Assembly (NCBI GenBank): GCA_013298765.1
Contig: JAAFJA010000011.1
Location: forward strand, 62,001 to 126,000
Origin: Betaproteobacteria bacterium
GTDB lineage: Bacteria > Pseudomonadota > Gammaproteobacteria > Burkholderiales > Casimicrobiaceae
Length of the DNA: 64,000 bases
Direction: 5' to 3'
The translations under genes and the position numbers were made by a program. The notes beneath the pieces are model-generated. The model did no database searches and was not told where the DNA came from. It saw only the letters and a program-made list of their open reading frames with translations. This document shows positions 8,913-18,930 of this stretch, in pieces; position 1 is the stretch's first letter; each line of letters opens with the position of its first letter.

Positions 8913-9186
8913 TAGGATCCGAAGGTTGTGTGGGTGCATGTAGTTGCGGGATGATCGTCATGGGACAGAATTGACGTTGAAAAAAGAACCCATGTAGACA
9001 TCGACTCATAGATAACGAGAAACGAGAGTCGATACCTATAGCGGGGTGTTCAACGAACTATTATTTGAACGTCTCGACATTTCTACTTAGCTACGCGCAT
9101 GTAACGGGTAAGATGTAACTGTTGCATACGCGTAACCAAGCACGTCGTCGGTTATGCCGCCTCCCGACACACGGTAACCTTTCGAA

Positions 9187-9945
9187 ATGGAAACACCAGG
9201 AAGACACATCGATCCTACGGTTCCGCAGGAGTTCGCGACCTATCGCATCATTGTGGTGGACGACGACTCTGAGTTGCGCGCGTTGCTTTCAAGCTATCTT
9301 GCGAAAGCGGGGTTCGCTGTCAAAGCTGCGGCTGATGGCCAAACCCTCGACTTGTTACTTGCTGAGGGCGAGCCGGATTTAGTGGTTCTCGATCTGATGT
9401 TGCCCGGCGAAGATGGGCTGTCGATCTGCAAGCGCTTGCGAACCGAGAGCACCGTGCCCATCCTGATGCTTACGGCATCTGGAGAACCGATTGATCGAGT
9501 GGTTGGGATCGAAATTGGCGCCGACGACTACATGGCAAAGCCATTTCTGCCGCGTGAACTCCTTGCCCGCGTTCGCGCAATCATGCGCCGGACAAGCACG
9601 CGAATCCCACGCACGACGACGCGGATTCGCTATCAGTTCGCAGGCTGGGTGCTCGACGAGTATGACTGCTCGCTGCACTCGGGTACGCACGGTCGAGTCG
9701 AGTTGACTGGCGGCGAGTATCGCCTGTTACATGCGCTCGTCAGTACACCCGGCCGTGTCCTGAGCAGAGAGATGATTGCCAAGGCAATGCACGGACGTCC
9801 GATCGAGGCGTTCGATCGAAGTGTCGACGTGGCAATAAGTCGTATGCGCAAAAAGCTTGCCGGCGATGCGAACGGCCCGAATCTGATCCGCTCGGTACAC
9901 GCCTTAGGCTATGTGTTCTCCGCGAAGGTCGAGGTCCTCACATAA
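9187..9945 (+). CDS. orphan OmpR/PhoB-family response regulator
   Basis: The 252-residue product has a receiver domain (about residues 20-135) with acidic pocket Asp25-Asp26-Asp27, phospho-acceptor Asp69, Thr96 and Lys118. A winged-helix DNA-binding domain (about 150-248) shows the usual Leu-Thr-x-x-Glu-Tyr entry and Ser-Arg-Met-Arg-Lys-Lys recognition helix. No histidine kinase is adjacent on its strand; the nearest is 11286-12620 on the other strand, which already has its own regulator. It may be cross-activated. The DUF4397 lipoprotein is divergent and shares the promoter region, which contains three GTAAC elements (9101, 9115, 9132) of unclear meaning. Confidence 0.92.
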   Translation: METPGRHIDPTVPQEFATYRIIVVDDDSELRALLSSYLAKAGFAVKAAADGQTLDLLLAEGEPDLVVLDLMLPGEDGLSICKRLRTESTVPILMLTASGEPIDRVVGIEIGADDYMAKPFLPRELLARVRAIMRRTSTRIPRTTTRIRYQFAGWVLDEYDCSLHSGTHGRVELTGGEYRLLHALVSTPGRVLSREMIAKAMHGRPIEAFDRSVDVAISRMRKKLAGDANGPNLIRSVHALGYVFSAKVEVLT

Positions 9946-10416
9946 TGACGCTGTATTTCGTACCGCAAACGTCGTACAGTCGCTTGGTGCTGCCCAATTT
10001 CTAGGCAAGCTATTTGCGGCCACCTTGCGAGTCGTACTGCTCCAATTCGATCTCGACGCGAACGAAAATGATTCGCCCCCTGTATTGTGCCGCCATTCGA
10101 AAGGTAAAGCTCACGAATCACGCTACTCATTGGGTTGGAGGATTCGCATGACGTCGTTTATCGCTTCAACGTTGCTCTATGACCATCGTATGCCGCGCGT
10201 CCACGTCTCCTAATGGACGTCAGTGTTCGCGTCTCGGCATCGTACTCATAACGCGGGCAGAGCTCTCGGGACGCAACCTCTCTACAACACCAGTGAAATC
10301 TCCTCTCTCCCGGAGAGTCACAGCCTTTCGCGGCATTCGCGTGACGCCGATACTTCGAGATGCTTTCCCAGCGGAGTACTCGACGCTCAGTCGAACCGCA
10401 CTGCGGCGGCTGGGCG
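9946..10416. other. intergenic, no supported gene
   Basis: About 470 bases lie between two convergent response-regulator genes. No open frame has a credible product, and no clear hairpin terminator is visible. Confidence 0.5.
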
Positions 10417-11133
10417 TTAATCTAAGCTCGCCACGAACATGTAGCCAAAGTTTCGAATTGACTGAATGTGGCGCGGCTTTGAAGTGTCCGGCTCGATAAT
10501 TCTTCGCAGACGCATGACAGCGACGTCGATTGTGCGTGGTAGCAGCGTGCTTCCTCGACCGTGGACCACTGTCAGCAATCGCTCTCTCGATAGGGCGACG
10601 TTCGGGTTTCTTGCAAACTCTGCGATCAATGCAAACTCCACCGTCGTCAATAGACGCTCGCTTCCATCGTCCGCAACTAGTCGACGTGCGCTAGGTTGAA
10701 ACAGAAAGCCGCCGATTCTCGTGTCATCAATCGCTTGATTTGGAGCGCCTGGTACGAATGCAGTTCGGCGCAATATCGCACGAATACGAGCGAGCAATTC
10801 CCGTGGTGAGAAAGGCTTCCCGATGTAGTCGTCGGCGCCGATCTCGAGGCCGAAAACGCGATCAAATTCCTCGGTCCGAGCGGTCAGCAAAATGATCGGA
10901 ATACGATCACCCTGCGAACGTAGGATCTGGCACGCTTCCAATCCGGAGGTGCCAGGGAGCCCCACATCGAGCAATATCAAATCGGGGCGACGGGTATGAA
11001 TGCGACGCAATAGCTCATCCGCGCTCGAAAGCGCTGTGGTGGTCATTTCTTGCGCCGCGAGATATTCGCACACCATCTGCCGCATGGCAGGATCGTCCTC
11101 GACGACGAAGATATGAGTTTCCGTTGCTTCCAT
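10417..11133 (-). CDS. OmpR-family response regulator of the efflux locus
   Basis: This 238-residue regulator has a receiver domain with Glu12-Asp13-Asp14, phospho-acceptor Asp56, Thr84 and Lys106, and a C-terminal OmpR winged helix (about residues 135-235). It lies downstream of a histidine kinase gene on the same strand, 152 bases away. The pair follows the RND efflux operon, so the natural reading is a two-component system controlling that operon and possibly the DUF3617/MipA operon beyond it. It is about as similar to the orphan regulator at 9187 as generic OmpR members are. Confidence 0.92.
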   Translation of the reverse strand: MEATETHIFVVEDDPAMRQMVCEYLAAQEMTTTALSSADELLRRIHTRRPDLILLDVGLPGTSGLEACQILRSQGDRIPIILLTARTEEFDRVFGLEIGADDYIGKPFSPRELLARIRAILRRTAFVPGAPNQAIDDTRIGGFLFQPSARRLVADDGSERLLTTVEFALIAEFARNPNVALSRERLLTVVHGRGSTLLPRTIDVAVMRLRRIIEPDTSKPRHIQSIRNFGYMFVASLD

Positions 11134-11285
11134 GAGATGAAAGCATAAATTAGTTCGGCAGATCGCAACTAATCGATCTAAACAAAAAAGTCGCTCTTCG
11201 ATCCAACCACGGTGACGTCAAATAGTGGTTCGCACTGCAACGCCTTGAAATGGGGCGTGCGAATCGTCGCACTGTCCTGGGTTCT

Positions 11286-12620
11286 TCATTCGGATCGCGG
11301 CCAGACGAGCGAAATTCCAAAACGATTGCCAAGACCGCGTACGGTGCGCAGTTTTCCGTCGGTTTGTGCTGCAATCTGCGCCACGATTGCGAGGCCAAGA
11401 CCACAGTGTCCCGTTGCTTTCCGATCCTGCGCAAGACGCGAAAACGGTTGTAGTGCTTCATTGAATTGAGCTTCGGTCATCCCAGCACCGTCGTCCCAAA
11501 CCGTAAGGTGGATTTCCGTTACTGCTCGATTCTGGAACGAGTAAAGCCCTATCTCGACTGCGCCGCGCCCGTATTCGAGTGCGTTATCGATCAGATTAGT
11601 AAGCGCTCGTTGGATTGCAAGATCCGGCATAGCACTAGCGACACCGCTTGATCCGAACGACACCGGAAGACCCTGCATCTCATAAGAAGAGACGATGCGC
11701 GACACGACCTCGTCAAGCGGCCACGGCTCCCCAAATCCGACGTGACTCTCACTTTGAGCGTAGCCGATGAATTGTTTGACGATTCGCTCAAGCGCATCCA
11801 AGTCGCGATCAATGTCGACTAACGCTTGGGCGTCGCAAGACATCTCGGCACGAAACCGAAGGCGCGTGAGCGGCGTGCGCAGATCGTGACTGATACCCGC
11901 GAGCATTTGCTGTTTGCTGCGTTCGACCGCGACGTTGGATTCCACCAGTCGATTGAACGATGTAACAAGCTCGCGGATTTCGCTGCCTGCGCGAGGAGGC
12001 GTCGTAAGCGGATCGACTACACGCGTGCGCTGCGCCAGTTGCAAGGTAAGATTACGTAAGGGTTTGTTGACCAACGAAACACCGACTGCGGCGGCACCGA
12101 TCACCGCGATCGCCACTAGCGCGAGCCATCCGACAACGCCACCAACAGCAACGAGGGTCGGGGAACTAGGTTCGTGCGCAATCTCCCATATCTCGCCTTG
12201 CACGTCGAAGCGAAACGAAATCGCAACTCCAATCGGCGAATCTGGCGCAACGCGCATCGAAACCCGAATGTCAGAACCGACCTGCGCCTGCAAGTCTTCG
12301 TTTAGTTTCGATGCCGGGAATCGCTGAGGTGTGATCTCTGGACCGTCCTCAAAAGAGGTTAGACGGTTTACTCGGTGGCGAATGTTTGACAATCGCGCCG
12401 CTAGCTGAGAACGCGTCTCTGGTGCCGCTGCTAGCAACAACGATCGCTCGTTCTTCACGGTCGACGCCATCACCGCCGCGAAGTCGGTCGCAAGCACCCG
12501 AATGAAGCTAGTCGTTACTAACACCTGTAGCACGAGCGATAGCACCGCCACCCCAAGCACCAACAACACAAGTCGAAAAATCAACGAGTCTTTGCCGAAA
12601 TGTCGCCACTGTGATTTCAA
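11286..12620 (-). CDS. HAMP-domain sensor histidine kinase (EnvZ-like)
   Basis: The 444-residue inner-membrane sensor has two transmembrane helices (about 15-40 and 155-180) enclosing a periplasmic region of about 115 residues, then HAMP. The dimerisation/phosphoacceptor helix carries Ser-His-Asp-Leu-Arg-Thr-Pro-Leu-Thr-Arg, and the ATPase domain has N box Leu-Ile-Asp-Asn-Ala, G1 Asp-Asp-Gly-Ala-Gly and G2 Gly-Leu-Gly-Leu-Ala-Ile. The H-box wording matches the EnvZ/CpxA type. It starts 69 bases after the small lipoprotein gene that ends the RND operon, so it may be part of that transcript. The ligand is unknown. Confidence 0.93.
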   Translation of the reverse strand: MKSQWRHFGKDSLIFRLVLLVLGVAVLSLVLQVLVTTSFIRVLATDFAAVMASTVKNERSLLLAAAPETRSQLAARLSNIRHRVNRLTSFEDGPEITPQRFPASKLNEDLQAQVGSDIRVSMRVAPDSPIGVAISFRFDVQGEIWEIAHEPSSPTLVAVGGVVGWLALVAIAVIGAAAVGVSLVNKPLRNLTLQLAQRTRVVDPLTTPPRAGSEIRELVTSFNRLVESNVAVERSKQQMLAGISHDLRTPLTRLRFRAEMSCDAQALVDIDRDLDALERIVKQFIGYAQSESHVGFGEPWPLDEVVSRIVSSYEMQGLPVSFGSSGVASAMPDLAIQRALTNLIDNALEYGRGAVEIGLYSFQNRAVTEIHLTVWDDGAGMTEAQFNEALQPFSRLAQDRKATGHCGLGLAIVAQIAAQTDGKLRTVRGLGNRFGISLVWPRSE

Positions 12621-12689
12621 AGATTACTTTCCAAAAAACTACGAATAATGATTACTGGTGAAGTCGCTGCCAAACTTTGATCTGTCGAC

Positions 12690-13166
12690 TTACTTGCCAA
12701 TCAATCGAGCAAATGCAATTTCGCCCACATTTTTTGCAACAGAATCGATCGTAACGAATGGGAACCGCGCAGTGTCGTCGACTGGAGATTCCGCACCACC
12801 TGCCACCAGCGTACCCTTGATTCGATCCACGTGAAAAATCATCGCGACTGGGCCGGCGACAGCGGCGACCAGCAAACGGCCCGCACCGCGATCCGAGATC
12901 GACTCGATACGAAATGTCGCCGTTTCGCTAGCCGACACTCGCGCGCCGGCGGCCCCAACCGCGTTCATGTAACTCTCGCCAATCCGCTTCACGATGTCCG
13001 GCGAGATCTTGCATTCTCCGCAATCGACTACGACCACAAGAGAGGGAACTTCAACCAACGAAAGCGACTTTTCTTTCGCGATTGCTGTGACCGAACTGGG
13101 CGGGTTAGTGCACCCAAACAGCATGAGTTGAACGGACAGCAGGCAGGCAAGCGTGACATTTTTCAA
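12690..13166 (-). CDS. small lipoprotein of the RND efflux operon, unknown
   Basis: This 158-residue lipoprotein has its lipobox Leu-Phe-Gly-Cys at residues 16-19. A short polar linker follows, then an alpha/beta-looking domain with two cysteines in Asp-Cys-Gly-Glu-Cys and a Gly-rich hydrophobic stretch near residues 115-125. Its ATG overlaps the stop of the RND permease gene by four bases (ATGA), so the two are translationally coupled. No family is recognised. The context suggests an accessory of the pump or an envelope sensor of its state, but this is inference only. Confidence 0.75.
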   Translation of the reverse strand: MKNVTLACLLSVQLMLFGCTNPPSSVTAIAKEKSLSLVEVPSLVVVVDCGECKISPDIVKRIGESYMNAVGAAGARVSASETATFRIESISDRGAGRLLVAAVAGPVAMIFHVDRIKGTLVAGGAESPVDDTARFPFVTIDSVAKNVGEIAFARLIGK

Positions 13167-16100
13167 TTGGTAGCTCCAGCAGGTGGATTGATGTGCGGTA
13201 CCTGCGATTTCCTTCGTTGACCGGTAACAAGACGTTCAATTGAAGAAATGTACGTAGAGACCACTGGAACCACGATCAAGCTAAGCGCAGTGGACGCGAT
13301 GAGTCCGCCGATCACGGCAATGGCCATCGGTTGTCGGAAGCTCGCGTCGCCTCCGTAACCTAGCGCCAGAGGCAACATACCGGCGACCATCGCAACGGTC
13401 GTCATCATGATCGGGCGCGCACGCTTCCGGCATGCGTCGAGTAGCGCGTCGATTTCGCTCAACCCATGCTCCCGCATTGCGATGAACGCGTAGTCGACGA
13501 TCAAGATTGAATTTTTTGTGACCACGCCAAATAGCATCACTATGCCGATCAGTGCGGGTAAGCTCAATTCGCCGTTGAATGCGAGCAACGCGGCCAAAGC
13601 GCCGCCTACCGAGAGCGGTAGCGCTGAGAGATTGGTAAACGGCTGAAACCAGTTCTTATACAGTAGTACGAGCACACAGTACTTGCACAATACTCCGGTC
13701 AGCAGCGCAATCGCGAAACCTAGAAATAGATCTCGCATCACCTCTGCATCGCCCGATTCAAGCAGTCGAACCGAGGAAGGCATTGCCTTTACGGCGGGCA
13801 GCGCTTTCGCAGCCTCAAGCGCTGCGGAAAGTGGATAGCCACCCAAATCTGCGGTTAATGAAACGTTACGACTACGGTTGTATCGCGTGATTTGCGAAGC
13901 GCCGCTCTCGATCGTAATCTCAGCGACGCTATCAAGCGGTACGAGCCCTTCGCGCCCCGCAACGCGTAGCGAGGCGATACTGCGCGCATCCGCTCGCAAC
14001 TCGTCGGGAAAACGAACGACGATATCGAGCTGACGTTGATCAAGGTTCAACTTTGCGAGCGCCGAGGTGAAGTCGCCACTGGTCGCTACGCGCAACGTCT
14101 CTCCAATGGCTTGTGTCGTGATGCCGCGCTCGGCGGCTCGTACCGGGTCTGGGCGAACAGTGATCTCGGGGCGCTCCAAACTCGCATTTGAAGTCACACC
14201 GGTTAAAAACGGCAACTCCCGCATTTGCTTGGCAATTTCTTCAGCGCTCGCCTTCAGCGCCATTACGTCTTGGCTGGTCAGTATCAGCTCTAGCTTCTCG
14301 CCTGGGCCGCCACCAGAGATCGACCAGCGAATCCCTGGGACCGATTGCAGCCGAGAGCGCAGCGAATTTTCAATCTCTTGCTGTGAAACCCGGCTGTTGC
14401 GGTCCGCAAGCACTACATTGAGTGACGCCTTTCGTACTTCACCAGCGCTGCCACGTCGCGGGTCGCCCGCGCCTTGCGCCGATCCCGCAGTGATGAATAC
14501 GGCTTTCACGCCTAGGACCGAGGCGATTGTTTGCCGAGCGTCTTCAGCAACTGCCATCGTGGTGGAGAGCGGCGTTCCCGGCGGCAATTCGATGTCAACT
14601 GTACTTGTGCCCTTGTCGCTTGCGGGGATAAAACTCGTCGTCATCAAGGGCACCAGGGCCAATGAGCCAAAAAAGAGAGCGATTGCTGCGAGTATCGTCT
14701 TTACGCGATGGTGTAGACACCATGTCACCACTCGCAAGTACCACTGCATCGAGCGACCTTCTCGTGTATCGTGCGACTTGTTCTTTAGCAACCAAACGGC
14801 CATCAACGGTGTTGCCATCCGGGCGACGACGAGCGAAGCGATAACGGATATCACTACCGTCCAACCGAATTGCTTGAACACCAACCCCGGTGTGCCGCTC
14901 ATGAAAGCGGTCGGAAGAAACACAACGACAAGTGCGGCGGTCGTTGCGAGCACAGCAAGCCAAATTTCATTGACGGCTTCCTCGGTGGCCTCTCTCACCG
15001 ACTTCCCGTTCCTCATGTGCCGTGCAATGTTTTCCACCTCCACAATCGCGTCGTCTACCAAAACGCCAACGACAACCGCAAGCGCGAGCAGCGTGATCGT
15101 ATTGAGCGTGTAGCCCATCCATGCCATGAACGCAAACGTCGGCAAAATCGAGAGAGGAAGGGCTGCGGCTCCGATAACTGTTGCACGCCAGTCGCGCAAA
15201 TACCCCCAAATCACCAGCACGGCGAGCAATGCGCCCTCGAGCAGCATGTGCATCGAACCATTGAATTGCTCTTTCGTATGCTCGACATTGGTTTTTATGA
15301 GCTTAAATTCCAGTCCTGGATTCTCCTTCTCCAGATCGGCGAACTTGCTCGTGATCGCTTTTGCCATCGTGATCTCGTCAACACCCTTGTTGCGCGAAAT
15401 CTGAAATCCGACGGCCCGTTTTCCATCAAGCGACGCGGCTTGCGTTCGCTCGGCGACTGTATCGCGTATCTCCGCAACTTGATCCAAGCGGACAGTTCGA
15501 CCGTCCGCCAACGAGATCGACAGCGCACCGAGTTCTTCGGCTCGATTCACGGTTGCAATAGTGCGCATGCCTTGTTCGCTGCCACCGATTTGCCCACGCC
15601 CGCCCGAGGCATCTTGCTGGACGCGCTTCAACGCACGCGAGACATCAAGCACTGTAGCGCCGAGCGCGTTGAGCTTCGCTGGTGAGACATAGACTTGCGC
15701 TTCTCGCTGTACGCCGCCGATGCGCACGAATCGCCCAACGCCACTCACCGACAAGGCGGCTCGCGTAACCACGTCATCGGTAAACCATGAAAGACTCTCT
15801 TCGTCCAACTTATCGTGCGTCACTGCGTAGGTCAGCGTCGGGCCGCCTGGACCGAGCGTTACCTTGCTGATCTGTGGCTCTTGCATGTCGACCGGCAAAT
15901 CGCCACGAACGCTGTCGACTGCATCTCTCACGTCAAGCAGCGCATCCGAGAGTGGCGTTCCGATCGCAAACTGCACCGTCATCGAAACGTCACCGTCGGT
16001 AATCGTCGTGTAGAGATGCTTCAGACCGCGCAACGTCGCGATCTTGTCTTCGACTTTGCGCGCAATTTCAGTTTCGAGCTGCGCAGGCGCCGCGCCGCTT

Positions 16101-16252
16101 AGTTTGAGCGATACGTTGACTCCCGGCATGTCTAAATCTGGGAAATCTTGTACGCCAAGTGTGTTGAAACCCCAAATGCCCGCCAGTGAAATCATTGAGA
16201 AGAACAGAATGACCGGGATCGGGTTTCGAATCGACCAGGTGGAGAGATTCAT
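13163..16252 (-). CDS. RND efflux permease (HAE1-like, AcrB/MdtC superfamily)
   Basis: The 1029-residue inner-membrane pump has the full RND length: twelve predicted helices and two large periplasmic loops. The N-terminus (Trp-Ser-Ile-Arg-Asn-Pro-Ile-Pro-Val) and the transmembrane-4 motif Gly-Val-Leu-Val-Asp-Asp-Ala-Ile-Val-Glu-Val-Glu-Asn (about residue 400), which holds the proton-relay aspartates, are diagnostic. It should export hydrophobic or amphiphilic compounds by proton antiport. The upstream adaptor gene and downstream lipoprotein gene both overlap it by four bases, which marks one operon. The cognate outer-membrane channel gene carries a nonsense codon, so pumping may depend on another TolC. 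Confidence 0.95.
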   Translation of the reverse strand: MNLSTWSIRNPIPVILFFSMISLAGIWGFNTLGVQDFPDLDMPGVNVSLKLSGAAPAQLETEIARKVEDKIATLRGLKHLYTTITDGDVSMTVQFAIGTPLSDALLDVRDAVDSVRGDLPVDMQEPQISKVTLGPGGPTLTYAVTHDKLDEESLSWFTDDVVTRAALSVSGVGRFVRIGGVQREAQVYVSPAKLNALGATVLDVSRALKRVQQDASGGRGQIGGSEQGMRTIATVNRAEELGALSISLADGRTVRLDQVAEIRDTVAERTQAASLDGKRAVGFQISRNKGVDEITMAKAITSKFADLEKENPGLEFKLIKTNVEHTKEQFNGSMHMLLEGALLAVLVIWGYLRDWRATVIGAAALPLSILPTFAFMAWMGYTLNTITLLALAVVVGVLVDDAIVEVENIARHMRNGKSVREATEEAVNEIWLAVLATTAALVVVFLPTAFMSGTPGLVFKQFGWTVVISVIASLVVARMATPLMAVWLLKNKSHDTREGRSMQWYLRVVTWCLHHRVKTILAAIALFFGSLALVPLMTTSFIPASDKGTSTVDIELPPGTPLSTTMAVAEDARQTIASVLGVKAVFITAGSAQGAGDPRRGSAGEVRKASLNVVLADRNSRVSQQEIENSLRSRLQSVPGIRWSISGGGPGEKLELILTSQDVMALKASAEEIAKQMRELPFLTGVTSNASLERPEITVRPDPVRAAERGITTQAIGETLRVATSGDFTSALAKLNLDQRQLDIVVRFPDELRADARSIASLRVAGREGLVPLDSVAEITIESGASQITRYNRSRNVSLTADLGGYPLSAALEAAKALPAVKAMPSSVRLLESGDAEVMRDLFLGFAIALLTGVLCKYCVLVLLYKNWFQPFTNLSALPLSVGGALAALLAFNGELSLPALIGIVMLFGVVTKNSILIVDYAFIAMREHGLSEIDALLDACRKRARPIMMTTVAMVAGMLPLALGYGGDASFRQPMAIAVIGGLIASTALSLIVVPVVSTYISSIERLVTGQRRKSQVPHINPPAGATN

Positions 16253-17358
16253 TGCTTCAGACTCCCGGCGTTCGAAACGCCCACGGTCGCTGCAACGACG
16301 ATGCGATCACCATCGCTCAAAAATCCCGCGCCACGGACGACGATTCGCTGACCCACTGCAACGCCTTGAACAAGTTCAACGAGACCGTTCTGCCGACGGC
16401 CCGTCGTCACCGCCGCGCGTTTGACGCGCTCGCCCTCGACCGCGAAGACAAATGACTTACCGTCGCGAATCGCGACACTTTCTGCGGGTACCGTGATTGC
16501 TGCAGCGCTACCGGTCTGAATCGCTCCGTCTGCAAACATTGCCGGTTTTGCGCTGCCATTGTTTTTCACGTCGATGTGAACCAGTCCTAGACGTGTCGTC
16601 GCACTCAGCGTTGGTGCGGTCTGGCGGACTCGTCCTGTGAGTTTCGCGCCGTCGGGCAAGCGTATTTCCGCCGTCTGCCCGATCGCGATACGCGGCAATT
16701 CATTGGCCGTAACTTCCGCTCGCCATTCGAGTCGGTTTTGGCGAATCAGTCGAAACAGTTCGGTGCTCGCGCCGAACGCTTGGCCAAGTGTTGCATTCCT
16801 CGCGACAATCTGCCCCGAGTCGGGCGAGACGACTAATGTGTTCTCCAATTTAACGTTTGCCGCATCAACGCTCGCTTGCGCCACGGCCACTTGCGTACGC
16901 GAGGTTTCAGCTTGTGTCTCCGCTTGCAAGATGCTCTCTTCGCTGACCGCACCTGTCCCTCGCAGCGCGACCATGCGATCGCGATTGAGATTTGCCTGAT
17001 TGGCCGAGGCGTTTGCCTGCGCGAGATTAGCCTGCGCTTGCGCCAGCTCCGCGCGCGCGGTGCGATCGTCGAATCGCGCGAGCGCCTCGCCTTTGCGCAC
17101 GAGCTGCCCGATGTCTACATTGATCGCTATGAGTGGCAGGCCGTTGCTGCGCGAACTCACGATCGCTTCTTGCCAAGCAGCGATCTGTCCCGATGCGCGA
17201 ATTGTTACCGGCCACAGCACTTCTTGCGCGGCGCTCGTAGTAACCGTCAGTGCTGCCTTCGGTGCCGTGACCGACGTACCCTGTGCATCGCCAACGAGCG
17301 GCGAAATAGCCAAAGAAAGCGCAGCTGCAATTGCGAGTGGATAAGCTTTGTTGTTCAT
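16249..17358 (-). CDS. RND periplasmic adaptor subunit (membrane fusion protein)
   Basis: The 369-residue adaptor has a signal peptide (residues 1-25, ending near Gly-Asp-Ala-Gln), a lipoyl-like half domain, an alpha-helical hairpin (about 100-160, Ala/Gln/Asn-rich heptads), the second lipoyl half, a beta-barrel domain and a membrane-proximal domain. It links the RND permease to the outer-membrane channel. Its stop overlaps the permease start (ATGA), and its start overlaps the end of the channel gene by four bases. The gene order is channel-adaptor-permease. Confidence 0.94.
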   Translation of the reverse strand: MNNKAYPLAIAAALSLAISPLVGDAQGTSVTAPKAALTVTTSAAQEVLWPVTIRASGQIAAWQEAIVSSRSNGLPLIAINVDIGQLVRKGEALARFDDRTARAELAQAQANLAQANASANQANLNRDRMVALRGTGAVSEESILQAETQAETSRTQVAVAQASVDAANVKLENTLVVSPDSGQIVARNATLGQAFGASTELFRLIRQNRLEWRAEVTANELPRIAIGQTAEIRLPDGAKLTGRVRQTAPTLSATTRLGLVHIDVKNNGSAKPAMFADGAIQTGSAAAITVPAESVAIRDGKSFVFAVEGERVKRAAVTTGRRQNGLVELVQGVAVGQRIVVRGAGFLSDGDRIVVAATVGVSNAGSLKQ

Positions 17359-18884
17359 AAGGAGCGTCGTGTTCCAGAGGGAAGCGTCTTGATGTCGAGT
17401 GCGTTGCCCGTTGCCTTGACTAGCGCAACCCAGTTTTGCGCAAGGTCGCGTTCGGCATCGATACGAGAGACGATGGCGTTGTTGTACGAGCGGCGCGCGT
17501 CTTCGAGTTCGAAAAGACTCATGCGACCGGCGCGATAGCTCGCTTCGCTGCCGACGAGAAGTTGCTTGGCAGCCGTCACTGCGTCTTTACTCAGTTGATC
17601 TCGCGCTTCGGCATTCGCGAGCGTCACCAAAGCATTCTCGATGTCTTGCGTGGTCGAGCGCAGCGTGCTTTCGAGTTGCGCGACTGCCTGTGCGTACCTT
17701 GCGCGCGTGGCGTGAACATTCGCATTCGCGGCACCGCCATCAAAGAGCGAGCCGGTCAATGAACCGCCGAGCGACCACGAATCGCTGTTCGTCGTGCGGC
17801 CAAGCGCGCGAATCCAGGATTGACTGAGCAAGGCGCTCAGGTTCAAGCTCGGATAACGCGCCGCCTCTGCACTACCGATGTCTTCGAAGGCCGCGTCGGC
17901 GCTGCGCAACGCTGCGCGCACGTTCGGGTGTAGCGGCAGGATGGCTGCCGGAACCGCGAGTTCGCCATTCGGCGGCGCGGCAAGGCGCCGCGCGTTTCCA
18001 ATCCGCGAGTTCGCCGCGAAGACTGCGTCGAGTCGCGCGATCGACCAGCCGCTTAGCGTCACCAACGCATTCTTGAGCTGCACGCACTGCGCATCGGCGT
18101 TGGCGACTTGTGTTTCCGAATCAACCGCTGCGCTCTTTGCGCGCGCTGCATCTATCGGTGCCACTTGGCCAACAGTCTCACGCAATGCGGTTAAGCGTAG
18201 CGTCTCTTGACGCGAGCGGGCATCTTCCTTTCGCGCAGTGAGTTTTGCGTTACACGCTCGCAATGCGAATGCCGAGTCGACGACCTGCGCTACGAGCGTG
18301 AGCCGCGCGTTCTCCGCGTCGCTTTCACGCGCGGCAAGGCGTTGGTTTGCGGCTGCCGCATTGTGTCGAAGCCGACCGAAGAGATCGATTTCCCACGAAA
18401 GATTCATCGTCGCAGAAATACTCGTTTGCGAGCTAACGGTCGCCGATTGACTATTGCCGCGCTTGGCGCTCGCGTCTCCCGTCAGACGTGCGCCTCGATT
18501 GGCTTCCACTTCATCGGTCGTGGCGCGTGCCTCCTCGACGCGTGCAAGGGCGAGTGCGATGGTCGGCGAACGCGCTTCGGCGTCAGCGACGAGTTCGTTG
18601 AGCGTCGAGTCGTCGAAGACGTGTCACCATGCGCCCTTTTCCAAGACGCTCGAGATTGCGGGCGTCACGGATAACGCAACAGTGGTTGCGGATTTCGTAT
18701 TCCAACTCACCTGTTCCACGTTGAGTTTCGTGCTCGCCGCTGGTTGCAATGCGCACCCAGACAAAAGGGCGAGGCCCGCGCACAACGAGTAAAACGCACA
18801 CCGTTTGGCACTCTTACAACTCCCTTTACGATGCGAGGGTTCAAAAAAAATCAGAGGCGGTCTATTTACTTTAGTAACAATCAT
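17355..18884 (-). pseudogene. NodT/TolC-family outer-membrane efflux lipoprotein, interrupted by an in-frame TGA
   Basis: One reading frame covers both halves of a NodT-type outer-membrane factor. The first half has a lipoprotein signal (lipobox Leu-Leu-Ser-Gly-Cys, encoded at about 18755-18769). It ends in Lys-Gly-Ala-Trp followed by TGA at 18624-18626; the sequence then resumes in the same frame with His-Val-Phe-Asp-Asp and continues for the full channel domain to 17355. Relatives have a Trp-Trp pair followed by Phe-Gly-Asp at exactly this point, so a TGG-to-TGA change explains the stop. The 384-residue second half could be translated from an inner start but would lack a signal. The true start is unclear (ATG 18884 or TTG 18785). 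A sequencing error is an alternative. Confidence 0.85.
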
Positions 18885-18930
18885 AAAAAATGCCGTTATG
18901 CCCCAACTTATTGGGCTAGTGCGAAAAGTG

